This document shows, in pieces, positions 33,869 to 45,521 of a stretch of 64,000 bases of DNA; position 1 is the first letter of the stretch, and each line of letters begins with the position of its first letter. Source of the DNA: Laccaria trichodermophora (Eukaryota > Basidiomycota > Agaricomycetes > Agaricales > Hydnangiaceae); NCBI GenBank assembly GCA_018417955.1, contig JACTVC010000020.1, positions 744,001 to 808,000 on the forward strand, in the 5' to 3' direction. A program made the position numbers and the translations under genes. The notes beneath the pieces were generated by a model, which was given only the letters and a program-made list of their open reading frames with translations, ran no database searches and had not been told where the DNA came from.

Positions 33869-36334
33869 ATGGCGACCTACGAATACGATGAAGCCGGTGT
33901 TATGGCTGCATACTTTCTTATCACATTCCTTGCCTTGGTGCTCGTGCCATTAACCATCTCTTTGTTGTCGAGAAAGTCGGGTGAGTGACGCTGAGTTTCG
34001 ATTTTAATCCCCTAGCTAATGACCCACCGTCATACAGAGAAAGTTTCACCAGGGTGTCAGTGCAGCTCGTGTACTGAACACTTCAAACAGATTACTCGGG
34101 ATGAGCGCGGGTTGTTGCCATCGTTGAGCAGAAAGTGAGTTTCAGTCCCCGTCTAGGCTTGCATTAGTCACTTATCAATCCTCAGGACTTATTTGATTAT
34201 TGCTGGGTGGTCCATTTTCGGGTTCCTTTGCTATTGGGTGGCTGGGTTGAAGACGGAGAGCAAAGTCTATAATCCTTTCGAAATTCTCGAAATCTCATCG
34301 GTAAGTGCCTCCTTGTTTCCTCTAAGATTGCCCTTACGTTTGCGTACAGGAGTTGTCAATAAAAGAGATCAAATCCCACTTCAAAAAGCTCTCTCGGATG
34401 TAGTAAGTACCCATCCTCCCAGCGACGTGTCAAGCGCTCACCCGGCTCCAGTCACCCCGACAAAGTTAAAGCCTCCGCCAACCAAACATTAGAAGACATC
34501 CAAAACAAATTCGTCGAGCTCACGAAGGCATATAAATCGTACGTTCCGTTTTCCTCCTCTCGCACCGTTTCTTATCGCATGACAGGCTCACGGATGATAC
34601 AATCCGCGACAACTGGCTGAAATACAACCACCCTGATGGACCACAACCGACCTCCTATGGCATTGCGCTTCCAAAGTGGGTTGTTGAGAGCAAAAACAAC
34701 ATTTGGGTTCTTGGCGTGTACGGAATCGTCTTTGGCGGCGCTCTCCCTGCTCTCGTCGGTCGCTGGTGGTTCGGCAATCGCCAGAAGACCAAAGATGGGA
34801 TTAACGCCCAGTCGGCTGCGGCTTTCTTCAAGTCTCTCAAGGAGGAGTCCACGATAGAGGAAGTCGTTGGTACCCTTGGCAAGGCGTATAAATGGGAACT
34901 CCCTACGACAAAGGCGAAGGAGGGCGCTGAGTTGGACACGTTGGAGAAGGCCGTCGCAAAAAGTGTTGGTGCGCGTTGGGCTGAGGTTCGGAAACTCGCT
35001 CAAGACTTTGATGGGAAGCTGCACGAGGCGAGGAGAAAGGCGCTTGTGCTATTGTATGCCCATCTCCTGCGATTAAAGATCACGGATGCTAGCTTGAAGA
35101 AAGGTTGGCATAATTCTTTTGGCTCGTTCTGTTCCGTCATTCAATGTGCTTTTGTTAGACCAAACCCAACTACTGCTCCAATCGCCTCTCCTCCTCAATG
35201 CTCTTCTAAATGTCTCTGTATCACGCAATTGGCTTGCGCCCACTCTCTCCGTCATACGGCTACAAGCTTGCCTCACCCAAGCCGTCCCTCTTGATGCCCC
35301 TCCTCGCGTATTGTTGACGCAACTTCCTGGCGTCGAGAAGGAAGATGTCGTGCAACTTCCAAGCAAAACGAAGGAAATGATCGATCTCCTGCGTGTTCTA
35401 GAAAAGAAGGATGATGATCGTGTTCCTGCAATCAAGAAGGCTATGGAGAAATGGGGTCGCGTGGAAATGGTAGATGCTTCGTTCAAAGGAACGTCTTCCC
35501 TTTCCTCGTCCGTTCTATTTCAATTAATAAAGTTTGCTCAACAGTCATTGGAGAAAGAGTGGTAACGCCTTCATCCATCATCTTCCTGGTCGTAAAATTA
35601 CGGATAACACCCCCTGGCTTGTCGACTGAAAGGAAAGAGCTCAGTGTGGACGAGACAAAACGTATCGTGAAGCTTAATGACGCAAAGGACGAGGAGTTCT
35701 TGACATCGCGTGCTGAGGCCGAAGAGATCTCACCGGCAGATACTGATGCTAATGGTTGGGCCCATGCACCCTTCTGGCCTGCGGTATGTACCACCTCCAC
35801 TCTTATGCCATACCATCTGATATTGTTCTCAGGGACGTAAACCATCATGGTGGGTTGTGCTGGGCGATGACAAGTCCAACCGGATCGTGGTGCCACCTTC
35901 CAAGATCACAGATATCCCCTTCTCGAATGCAGACTCGGATAGAGATTATCGTTCGTACAAGATCCAGTTCCAAGGCCCACCCAGCACCGGTATGTTCACG
36001 TGGAGAGTTTACCTCGTCAGCGATACCTTCGTTGGCGAGGAGGTGGTCAAGGACATTACGGTACGTTCCTTCTCTTCCTCTATGTACGGTTGGATGCCTG
36101 ACATGGGCTTCTTTGTTACAGCTGAAAATTGAAGACCAACCAGCGGTGAACGACCAAGAATCAGACGACGAAATCTCGGAACCGGATGAGGATTCTCTGG
36201 CTGGTCAGATGGCTGCTATGCGCGGTGGAAAAGTGAAGAAACGTCATGATGACGAGGAGGACAGTGATGAGGAGAGCGGGACGGACGATGATGATAAGGA
36301 CAGCGACAGTAGCAGTGATAGTGATAGTGATTGA
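33869..36334 (+). CDS. SEC63: SEC63, ER translocon J-protein
   Basis: Sec63 sits in the ER membrane with Sec61/Sec62 and recruits the lumenal Hsp70 for protein import. Visible in order: N-terminal membrane segment AAYFLITFLALVLVPLTISL; a second, IIAGWSIFGFLCYWVAGL; J domain with NPFEILEISS, ELSIKEIKSHFKKLSRMY and the HPD motif (HPDKVKA), reached through an intron inside MY|HPD; a third membrane segment WVLGVYGIVFGGALPALVGR; then the Brl/Sec63 region including NALLNVSVSRNWLAPTLSVI and LPGVEKEDV, and the Ig-like part DDKSNRIVVPPSKITDI, MFTWRVYLVSDTFVG. It ends in a highly acidic tail (EESGTDDDDKDSDSSSDSDS), as in yeast Sec63. Introns are mostly 50-70 nt. Convergent with the DUF6534 gene. Confidence 0.92.
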
Positions 36335-36674
36335 TAGTGGGGGTATGTATATACTGGTTATTCGCACTCACTCTTGCTCTTGGTGTCTGGTTGTATCGTA
36401 TTTTATTTTTGTTGTACCTCTTTTACTTGGGAGATAATCGCTCATTAATCACCATTCCAGCTTCAAATAGAGGCCCTTGTTCGGGATCACATACTTCATT
36501 TCCCTTTCGAAGGGCCCCAAAAAAACGGTCTCTAGATACTTTGCCGTACGCGTGTATTGACAATATATACATTGGAAGTCGGTGATTCAGCGTAAATTGG
36601 CGTGGGTCTTTCCCGAGTCAAGCGCCTGCGCAAGCCAGAGAGGAACTAGGGAACGTAGCAAGAGCGGCTGCCGT
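36335..36674. other. convergent 3' intergenic region
   Basis: 340 bp between the stop codons of SEC63 and the DUF6534 gene. No open frame of interest; it should hold both 3' ends. Confidence 0.5.
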
Positions 36675-38367
36675 TCAGACAGCTACCGCAATTCCATCTG
36701 CTACCCCATTATGATCATCCGACCCTTCGAGGAACGAACCCGAACGTGATCCCAAAACTTCCGCCTTTTCGGGTACATCTTCACGGTCAGAGAAGACCTC
36801 TGTTCGGATGTGGATGCTGTTCAGGCTGAAGCTGTTGGTTGTTTGTGCTGGGTTGGACGATGTTGGGACCCAGATGCCTCGGGTGCTTGATTTTGACTGT
36901 GAGGAAGAGTAAGTTAAAGTCACCTTGGTTATATGACAAGGACGGAAGAAGGACACACCTTTACGTGGGCACTGACTTGCAAGTTTGATACCGCAACTGG
37001 TTTGGGGCGAGCGAGGAGGGTGTCTAGGATACTCTGTAACATAAAAAGTAGGTTAGCATTCGTTTTGAAAGACCGAGTAAATCACCTCACGTTTGAGTAG
37101 AGGCGACCGAGTGCAAGGATGAAGACAAGGTATGCGTTCGTCGTGGGCGAAGCAACGAAAACGACCAATCCCAAAAGCGAGGCCAAGAACGCTGCACAAC
37201 CTGTCTGCACCACTCCGCGGAGTATCCTCTCGAAAGGCGATGGGAGATGGCTCATAAATGCGGGGATGTGAGAAAGAGTGTATGCGAGACTACCTGTTGT
37301 TGACTGCGTAAAAGAAATGTGGTATCAACATGGACGAATCTTACCCGCGACGAATAAGTCTGTGAAAGTTTGCACGGAAAGCCATGCAACCAACAACGTT
37401 CGATACAGATCAGACCCCGATAGACTTTTAAACAAAATCAGGATTGCAGTTTGAGAAGAAGAAGCGGGGAAAGAGTACATGGAAGTCGCAGAGATTCTTT
37501 CGGAAAGTCCCAAACCGCCTGCTGATACTGCAAGCCCGAAAGTGATGAACGAAAGGGCTCCGGCGATCCCGTACGTGACTTTGCGTTTGGTTAGAACAAA
37601 TATCCTGGATTGTACGAATGATGATGCTTGAATATGAGGAAGTGTGATATGATTGCTTACCGATGGCTAAGGAAGATGTGGGTTATTATTCCTGAAATAC
37701 CAGCGCAGATTGGGATGAGGGAGTAGGTCCATAGCGCAGCTGTGATTGAAAGATAATTGACCGGTGTTGAAATCAAAGGAAGTGATAGACGAACCCTGCA
37801 TCACTGCCGGATTGTCGTAGTTCGTTACGCTGGTGAGGGAAAGGTGAGCGGGCTACGTTTGGGAGTATTGGATGAACTGGATCGTACCAGAGATTCCATG
37901 CCATGTAAATAGCACTAGAAGATACCACCTCCCGTCAATGCTTGAACCCATTCACCAGGCTTTTCGTGACTTACCTCGCAGACTGGAAGGTGTCCAACAA
38001 GAACATAACCAAGACTGGCAATCTAACAGATTCGGAATTGGCGTTTAAGTTTTCCATTTGACGAGTCCTGCTCACTTAATCCAAAGAGGATCCTTGAAAG
38101 CTAGAGGAAGGTGAGATAACGCTCGACAAGGGAGGATGTATAGAGAGCTTACGAATTTCTTGATAATTCGCATATTGAAAACCGACGACACCGTATGTAT
38201 ACGTGTTCACTGCGACAAGCCTTTGTGAGTTTCAGGATGCTGGAGGCAAGTTGAAACGTACAGAAAACACCCAAGACCAAAGGACCTGGTCAAGAAGAAG
38301 GCGTAAGACACCAGCAACTTCAATCCTTTGAGGGCAACTCACCAAGTACCCCGTCGTAAGTGCCCAT
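36675..38367 (-). CDS. DUF6534-type multi-pass membrane protein
   Basis: Starts at 38367 with MGTYDGVL, then GPLVLGVF, then NTYTYGVVGFQYANYQE: the standard opening of DUF6534 proteins, a basidiomycete family of about seven membrane helices and unknown function. About ten short exons follow leftward, including a segment equivalent to LVAWLSVQTFTDLFVAG (reverse of about 37350-37400). It continues to SILDTLLARPKPVAVSNLQV and, after two short introns, a last exon SKSSTRGIWVPTSSNPAQTT...IRTEVFSDREDVPEKAE ending GIAVAV at 36675. The cytosolic tail is serine-rich, as usual for the family. Confidence 0.85.
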
Positions 38368-39714
38368 GGTGAAAAGGAAGAGGAACCCGAACCAGGTCCT
38401 TGGAGGCCTTTTATTAAATAATTTTTGGTTCCCAGCGGCAGCCAGGCAAATTCACGTTCGTGCCCGAATTCGTTCCTTGCTAATTCTCTTGGAAACAGAG
38501 GAAGGCTCGGGAAGGCTAAGCTCTAAGAGGATGATGATGATTGGATGATGACAGCATCGACGCGTTGTAAATTCAGGGACAACGGAGCAGCGGAACCAGA
38601 ATTTCTCTGTGAATTCAGAAGCTCCATCTCGGAGTCTACATGTGGAATTGTGTTTGGAAAAGATAAGCTGGGAACTTGATATTTCAAGTTGAAAGAGAAT
38701 TCGAAGGACAAACGGAGGAAGCGAGAAATTGCAGGTGTGCGGTGGTATAAAGATAACCGGCATGATCCTCTTGGAGATCCGCGCAAATCGTGGCTGTCAT
38801 TCAAATTCGACGTGTCCAAAAATCGTTACACTTGTGTCAGTTTATGACCCGATGAGGGCGAGGAGTGGGGTCAGATGGGTCTCACTCTGACGCGCTGCAA
38901 GGCATAAACGCGCCGAGTGTAAACGCCCAGCAGAACCAGGCAGAACCTAGGCTCCTAGCAGAACACAAGGTCACCGGACGGATGGACACATGAGTACTTG
39001 GTATTAGTGTTGCCGCGAAGCGAATGGAGGTGGAATGGAGAGAGCAATTTCTGGAAACGAAGTGACACAAATGTGACTGATCAAATTATAAGGGTTCTTC
39101 CATCCCTCCCTTCAGAATCATCGATGCTACCAAGAAATCCAAAGGTTACAAGAACGAGTGCGTATCTTGAAATCGCTGGGCAGACGGTTTCGTTGAATAT
39201 CGCGTTTTGCTGAAGACAGAGTCGTCAGTAGGAATAGGTTCCTGATCACCAAATCAGCCTGGCCTTCTAAATGGTTCCACCACTGAGTCCTTTGACAGAC
39301 ATTGGACAGACAGAGCCTCCTCCTGTACCTACCTAGTCCTGAACTTGTTCAATTGGTTCCTTTGAAAGGACTTTCGGACCCGAAAGACTACATATCCAAG
39401 TCTCCTGAACGTTACCCCACAACATAACTCGGCTGATGAGATGTTTTCAAATTACCGCGAATCCAGGAGGGGGGATTTCGCATAAGAAACGTGGCCAGGA
39501 AAAAAAGCCCTCCTCCGCCTATCCTACAAATCCCCCTTCCCTCTCAGATCCGCTTTCCCGTCCAACCGTGTAATTAGAAGTTTGCCTACACATGGTGAGC
39601 GCGAATTCTTTACCCGAACTACCCGATTTTGACGATTTTCCCTCCACAGGAAGCCACTGAAGTCCGTCTATTTAACTCTCTTCTTTTACCTCAACTTACC
39701 TTTCATTGTAGTCA
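38368..39714. other. long intergenic region, no gene seen
   Basis: About 1.35 kb between divergent genes. Only short unlinked frames on both strands. A pyrimidine-rich stretch lies at 39500-39560 ahead of the monooxygenase start and probably belongs to its core promoter. Confidence 0.5.
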
Positions 39715-41340
39715 ATGCCACAAATGCAGCCAAGACGAGCACCATTGTCGCTGAATGTGCTAATTGTCGGTGCAGGTATTGGCGGGCTCTCCATAGGATT
39801 CCTTCTCGGACGCGCCGGACACAATGTCACTATTCTCGAGGCCGCCTCTGAACTCGGGGAGGTTGGTGCTGGTATCCAGGTGACCCCGAATATGACCAGA
39901 CTCCTCATCCGATGGGGTGCTGGGGAACGACTGAAAACGGTCGCTGTTGTTCCACAAATGCTGAATTTGCGGAGATGTAAGCGCTGAATCACTTCTCAAT
40001 TGATTGATGCTTACTTACCATCATATTAAAACAGATAGTGATGGAGAAATGGTTGGATGGAAATTGTGGGGAGATAACTTGGAGAGGGATCATGGCGCGC
40101 CTTACTATCACATCCACGTATGTTTTCATTTTGATCAGCGGCTCCCGAACTACACGAAAACCCCATAGCGTGCCGACCTTCAACGGATCTTGCTGGATCT
40201 CGCTAAACCATTCGTGAACATCCGTTTGAACAGCAAAGTCCAAAGGGTCGATCCATCCCTGCCCACTGTAACCCTCGAATCTGGAGAGACATTGAAAGCA
40301 GACCTAATCATCGGTGCTGATGGCTTGAACAGCCGGCTGCGCGACATCGTCGTTGGTCATCCCGATAAACCTACACCAACGGGCGACGCGACGTATCGAG
40401 CTCTCATTCCTACCAGCCCTATGATGAAGGATCCGGACCTGAGGCAGCTCTTGGACGAAAGTAGCGTTAATGTGTGGATGGGACCTGGAAGACATATCGT
40501 CAGTTATTGTGTCGTGAGTTCCTTCCTCCTTGTCCAAGCTTTGAATGAATTTCGACCTGACGACATTACAGCGAAACAAGAAAGAATACAATCTCGTCAT
40601 GATCCACCCTTGCAAAGGTACCAATGAAACAGCCAGGCCCGTGGATACCGCCATTATGAGATCAGATTTCACTGGTTTCGAGCCTAGGTAAATCATCGCC
40701 TAGGAGGGATAAATTCCTGCTAATGCAAGGAATTTGCTTCGCAGAGTCCAAAAGATGCTTTCCCTAGTCCCATCAACTCTACTCTGGTCCTTAATGGACC
40801 GAGAGCCGCTGGACACATGGATTCACAGTGACGGAAAAGTATGTTTGTTGGGAGATGCGTGCCACCCTATGCTCGTAAGCAGGCAAGCCTTCCCAATCCT
40901 TCCCACCAAGTCTGACGCCGTCCTTCATTCAGCCTTACAGAGCCCAAGGATCCGCAATGGCAGTAGAAGACGCCGCCGTCCTCGGAAACCTCCTTTCCCG
41001 CATCTCCAATTTAAACGAACTAACACCCCTCCTACGCGCGTACCAATCCATCCGACACGCACGAGCCAGCGCAACGCAGATGGACTCGAGGATGAACCAA
41101 CATATTTTTCATCTACCTGATGGACCACAACAAGAGGCGCGGGATGCGTCGATGCGTGCGGCTATGGAGGAAGCGAGGAAGGAGGCCCGACTTGGAACGG
41201 ATGAGGATGCGGATGGGTGTGTGGGGAGCGCGAACCTTTGGGGTGATAGGAGTAGGAATATGCTGGCTTTTGATTATGATGCGGATAAGGCTGTTGAGGA
41301 GTGGTTGAAGACGAATGAGCTTGGGGAGGTAATAGTTTAG
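39715..41340 (+). CDS. FAD-dependent aromatic monooxygenase (salicylate-hydroxylase-like)
   Basis: Flavoprotein hydroxylase of group A, using NAD(P)H and O2; exact substrate unknown. Start MPQMQPRRAP at 39715. Motifs: dinucleotide fold LIVGAGIGGLSIGFLLGRAG (residues 16-35) with acidic strand end TILEAASELGEVGAG, the FAD/NADPH motif LIIGADGLNSRLRD, and the second FAD motif VCLLGDACHPMLP. The latter is completed by YRAQGSAMAVEDAAVLGNLL after an intron. Exons are joined through short GT-AG introns (near 39976, 40118, 40513, 40686, 40876). The C-terminus is DYDADKAVEEWLKTNELGEV. No biosynthetic partner genes are adjacent. Confidence 0.9.
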
Positions 41341-41509
41341 CTATATATTCAACTCCAGCTTCTCAAATACCACAACGTGTATACCCAGAAAACAACAACT
41401 ATGTACAAAATGACATGACGAATGCATAGTAGGCATGCTTAGCTTTTCATACGGAAAAAAAAACATGGTACAAGTCCATCATAGTCCGTCCATCCAACAT
41501 TGCAAACCA

Positions 41510-44500
41510 TCAAGGTCCCTGAACGTTCAACACCCTCGGGCTCTGCAACGTAGCATGATTATCGCCCAAAACCTGCCTCAACAAAAGCTCCACCCGTTCC
41601 CTATCCTCATTAATCCTCTGCATCTCCTCAACCCACCTACTCTCCCTCTGCTCAAATATACCCCCAAGCACACCCAAACTCCCCAGCGCAGTCTCCAACA
41701 AGTGTCTCAAATCTTCTTCGCGCGACTCGGAGCTGCCGTCAGAGCCGTCCCCGCCGCCAGGGGTAGAGGCGCAGTTGATGAGTCGGTCAACTAGGGAGCT
41801 TTTCATTGAGCGTGTGGAACGGCGTTGGGACGCGATGCGTTTGAATCCTGTGCGTAGGTCGGTCATGCTGCTTGAGTTTGCGAGGGCTGGTTGGCGGCGG
41901 ACGGAACGGGAGCGGAGGGAGTGGAGTTTTGTGCTGTGGGATGGGGCGGCGAGTAGGACCATCGTTGCGTCGGTTTGACGATCCAGGTTTTGGAACTGGA
42001 TTTTTTTTTCAAGTGAGTATTTCGTTTAGAGAAGAAAGAATGATTAATGGGAGAAGAGAAAACTCACAGCTGTAACGAGCGCTTCCCAGCCCATCTCCCA
42101 TTTCCTACGCCGTTTCTCAACGTTGCTAATATAATTCGGATGATACTCCAATTCAAGAAGATCATCATCATCGCCCTCTTCCTGTTCATCAACCCAATCA
42201 GGGTCGTCGTCTGCCGTGGGGAGCACAATGGGTCCATTAGTACTCCCATTAGCAGGCCAATTATTATGACCCCCATGCCCATTATTGATAACCTCAGGAA
42301 CAGGAACCGAGAACCCCCGATCCTCACCAGCAGTCTCCTCGCCAGACGAAGACGGCTCAGGGCTCGTCTCCCTAGGCTGGGTACTATCCACCCTAGGGGG
42401 TGGCTTCCGAGTAGACGCCTGCCTCCTCCCCAACCTATCCTTCTTCCTCGGCGGCGGAGGTAACGGAATAGGCTCATGGCTAGGACTGCTCTGCAGACTC
42501 GTAGTATCATGTACCCGTCCCATACGATTCGTATGCCATATCGCCCAGGGATTATAAGCTGCGGCTGGGAACGGGGTAGATGAGGGGGATAAAGTGGAGT
42601 CGGTGACGTTTCCGTGGTTGTTCTGCGCGTAGATCTGCCATTGTTTTGTGAGCTGTTCTTGGATTACGGAGGGGTGGTTGGGGTCGTAATGTGGTCGGTT
42701 GGGCCCGTTCACCGGCTGATTCCTACGGACGTGGGAGAAGGGGTAGGGGTAGGGCGAGCCGACGGGGGCTACGGGGCTGAATGGTAGGTCCTTTCCTCCC
42801 ATGTTGTATCCTTCAGAAATGAGTGGGGAAGGCGATGGAGCGGCGCTTTGACTGCGGGGAGTTGGGGGGATTGGTGCATCTGGGCGAGGAGACTGTATAT
42901 AGGATTGGATATAAGACGACGCGGCGTCTTCACCATAACTTTGGAAATCGTCAGGATAAACTTGGGGTTGATCATATCGTCCATTGTGGTTTGAGCGAGG
43001 ATCATGAGTATAACGTTGTTGATTATGCTGATGCTGTTGATGGTGCTGCTGGACGTGATGTTGTTGGTATTGCTGATGTTGTTGCACCTGCTGCGGTTGT
43101 GGATGATACTGGTGCTGCAAATCCTGCATCGACCGACGCGACTCCACAAACTGCGAAGGGCGATCTGAAAGCGGGGTAGGCAACGCAGTAGAACTCGGCG
43201 TCTGCTCAAACGCAGACGGATCCAAGCTCCTCATCCCCAGCCCATCAGTAGACCCGTTCCTCGTCTTAACCCGCACCGGCTGCCGAGGCGCCATATTCTG
43301 CTGATGATAAAACGTATCATGAGGCGGCGCATCAGGCAACCCTGCCGTCGGAGACCTAGGCGTATACCCTCCTTCCTCCTCCCCACTATCCCTGCCTACG
43401 TATCTCGCGGTCTGCGGTTGGTTCTCAAGAAGAGGTTTCCCATCCTCCCCTCGATAACCAGTCCGACTCTCCCGTCCACCATGCGTAAGATTCATATCAT
43501 ATCGTTGCGAGTTTCCTTCAGGGTGCAGATCAGACGACGGAGTAGGCGAAGGCGGTGGTCTTCGCAAGTTATGCTGCTCCGAAACACCCTGCTGTTCGTT
43601 GTTGTTATTTTTCCATGATTCATGGGAACCAGGACCGTTCTTAGCCGGAATCCGAAACTCATCTTCAGCTTCCTCCTGTACAGGCAACGATCGATCAGGA
43701 GTCCTTGCGATAGCTTGAAGTGGGGGCGTTTGACTAGCAAGCGATAAATTAGATCGTGTCTCGGGGTTGACAGCGTTAGAAGCCCTGCGAATAACTGGAG
43801 GGGAGTCACGCGTATATTGGGCTGTGTAGCCTGCAGGACTTCCTGCTCGGCCAGGGACAAGCGGCGACCCTCTACGCTCAGGGGTGTGCGCCTGCTGCAC
43901 CTGTGCGGCGAATGAAGCGGCGATTGGAGACGTCGGTTGACGATCGCGGGCTTTTGGACTTTCTCGTGTTGCCTGTGGTTCTCGAGTTCGTCTTTGTTGG
44001 CCGTTATCAGGCCCATTGGGGCTCGATCGCTCCATCGCCCGGATTCTTTCTACGTTGGGATCTTTTGGAGGAAAGGGAGATTCGCTTCGAGGAGGATATC
44101 CACTTGAATATGTATGAGGAGCGGGAGCTGGAGCTGGAGGAGGAATTTGGTTTTGTGATTGCTGTTGATCTGCCCGTTCGATTTCAGCCAGAAGCTCGTC
44201 CGTCATTTCGAACTTTGTCAGAAATTGAGGGGGCGCTGTGCGAGGCATAGGGCGAGGGTAATGCGTGTTGATGATGGGCTGCGAATGGGAATGTTGAGGA
44301 GCAGGTGGAGGGGTGATCCGCCGTTCTGGGGTCGGATCGATGATGTTGGGTGGGTTTGGCTGGGGTGGTGTGGGAAGTAGACGAGATATTTGACCTGGTG
44401 GTGGTGAGGATCGTCGTGGGCCAGTGGACACTGTTGGGCTGGGCTGCTGTTGAGCCTGCATACCAGGCGGAGCAGCACCATTGGCAGCGTAGATCTGATT

Positions 44501-44620
44501 GACGGATGGTACTAGGGGCATCGATTGTGCTTTTAACGTTCTTGGTCGTTCATGAAGCGGTGGAGACCTCGAAGTCTCGCGGGGCGGCATGTTGTGCAAA
44601 GATCCTAGGTAGAACGACAT
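41510..44620 (-). CDS. large proline/glutamine-rich disordered protein
   Basis: Two exons, 44620-42068 and 41995-41510, joined in frame by a 72 nt GT-AG intron; 1,012 residues from MSFYLGSLHNMPP (a second possible start is at 44590). Most of the chain is low complexity: Pro/Ser/Arg-rich, with a Gln/His-rich tract (QQVQQHQQYQQHHVQQHHQQ). The ordered part lies near the C-terminus: DDDPDWVDEQEEGDDDDLLE, then HPNYISNVEKRRRKWEMGWE and LVTAFQNLDRQTDATMVLLA crossing the intron, then a predicted helical end with REEDLRHLLETALGSLG. It looks like a scaffold or regulator with one helical region; no named family recognised. Confidence 0.8.
43005..43110. repeat. triplet-rich tract encoding Gln/His
   Basis: Runs of TGTTG/GCTGTTG/CTGCTG on the plus strand encode alternating Gln and His on the minus-strand protein. 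It is an imperfect trinucleotide repeat and so a likely site of length variation between strains. Confidence 0.7.
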
Positions 44621-45521
44621 CAGCGCTGAGCTCTTGGAGGGGGGGTGATGAGCGATAACGATGATGATGATGATAAAATTGTCAACACCCAACGTGTGGG
44701 CACGGCGACTCCTGAGCTCACGAAGCCGATGATTCGTGTGACAAATTTACGCGAAGAAGACAAAACATGCAGGGACACGAACCTTGGTTAAGCGGGTGAG
44801 GCTGGGACCTGCGTGCGCGTTGGGGGGAGTGGTTTGCCATTTGCAAATTTGCAGGAAGTAGAAAGTGGAGAAGAGAAGAGATATGGGGTCGGCACAGCTC
44901 CTAACGGCGTTCTATAGGTCCAATAACGGCGCGTTTCCAACGTGCCCAACGTCAGCACAACGCATTGAAGGGTGAACAACGAGGTCGGCAACCTAGTTTG
45001 GAAATCTGCCTCGAGGCGATTCCCCAGAACATAAGATCACAGACGCCGAACTGTGCAGTGCGGTTGATCCAATTGGAATTATGCCGCAAAAGTGGACTAG
45101 CTTGGATAATTCGTGTTCTCGCGTTCATTTCCTGGTCGAGAGAAGGTGGCTACCGAAAACAAGGTGCATGGAAGTTAAGCAGAAAACGGAAAGGGCAACA
45201 AAAGTTGTCTAGTTGTTGGAAAGGGCGGTCCTCGATATGGAAACTTGGACCTGATTGAGACACAGGGTCTGGCGATCTCATCAAAGATAACATGCCTAGA
45301 TGCCGCAGAAAATACTATCCTGGCTTGGAAAATAAGCGAAAGGAGCTGCTGAGTCAGTGCTCTGATATTCTTCGATGAGGAGCCAATCATTGAGCTTTAC
45401 GCGTCAAAGCCTCCAGAGGGAACGGAGGAGCGTGTCGATTATTTATCCGGATTACATAATCGCCTTTCACTCAGCTTTCCCATCTCCTCCGTTCCATGCC
45501 ACGCTCCGAAATCTCGTAGAG
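44621..45521. other. divergent intergenic region, no gene seen
   Basis: 900 bp between divergent genes. Short frames such as 44965-45258 have no splice support or family match. A run of imperfect GAT/ATG triplets lies at 44652-44675, just upstream of the minus-strand gene. Confidence 0.45.

Noticed and set aside
42285..44250. Several plus-strand frames of 90-138 codons
   Set aside because: Shadows of the proline-rich minus-strand gene; biased composition keeps opposite frames open.
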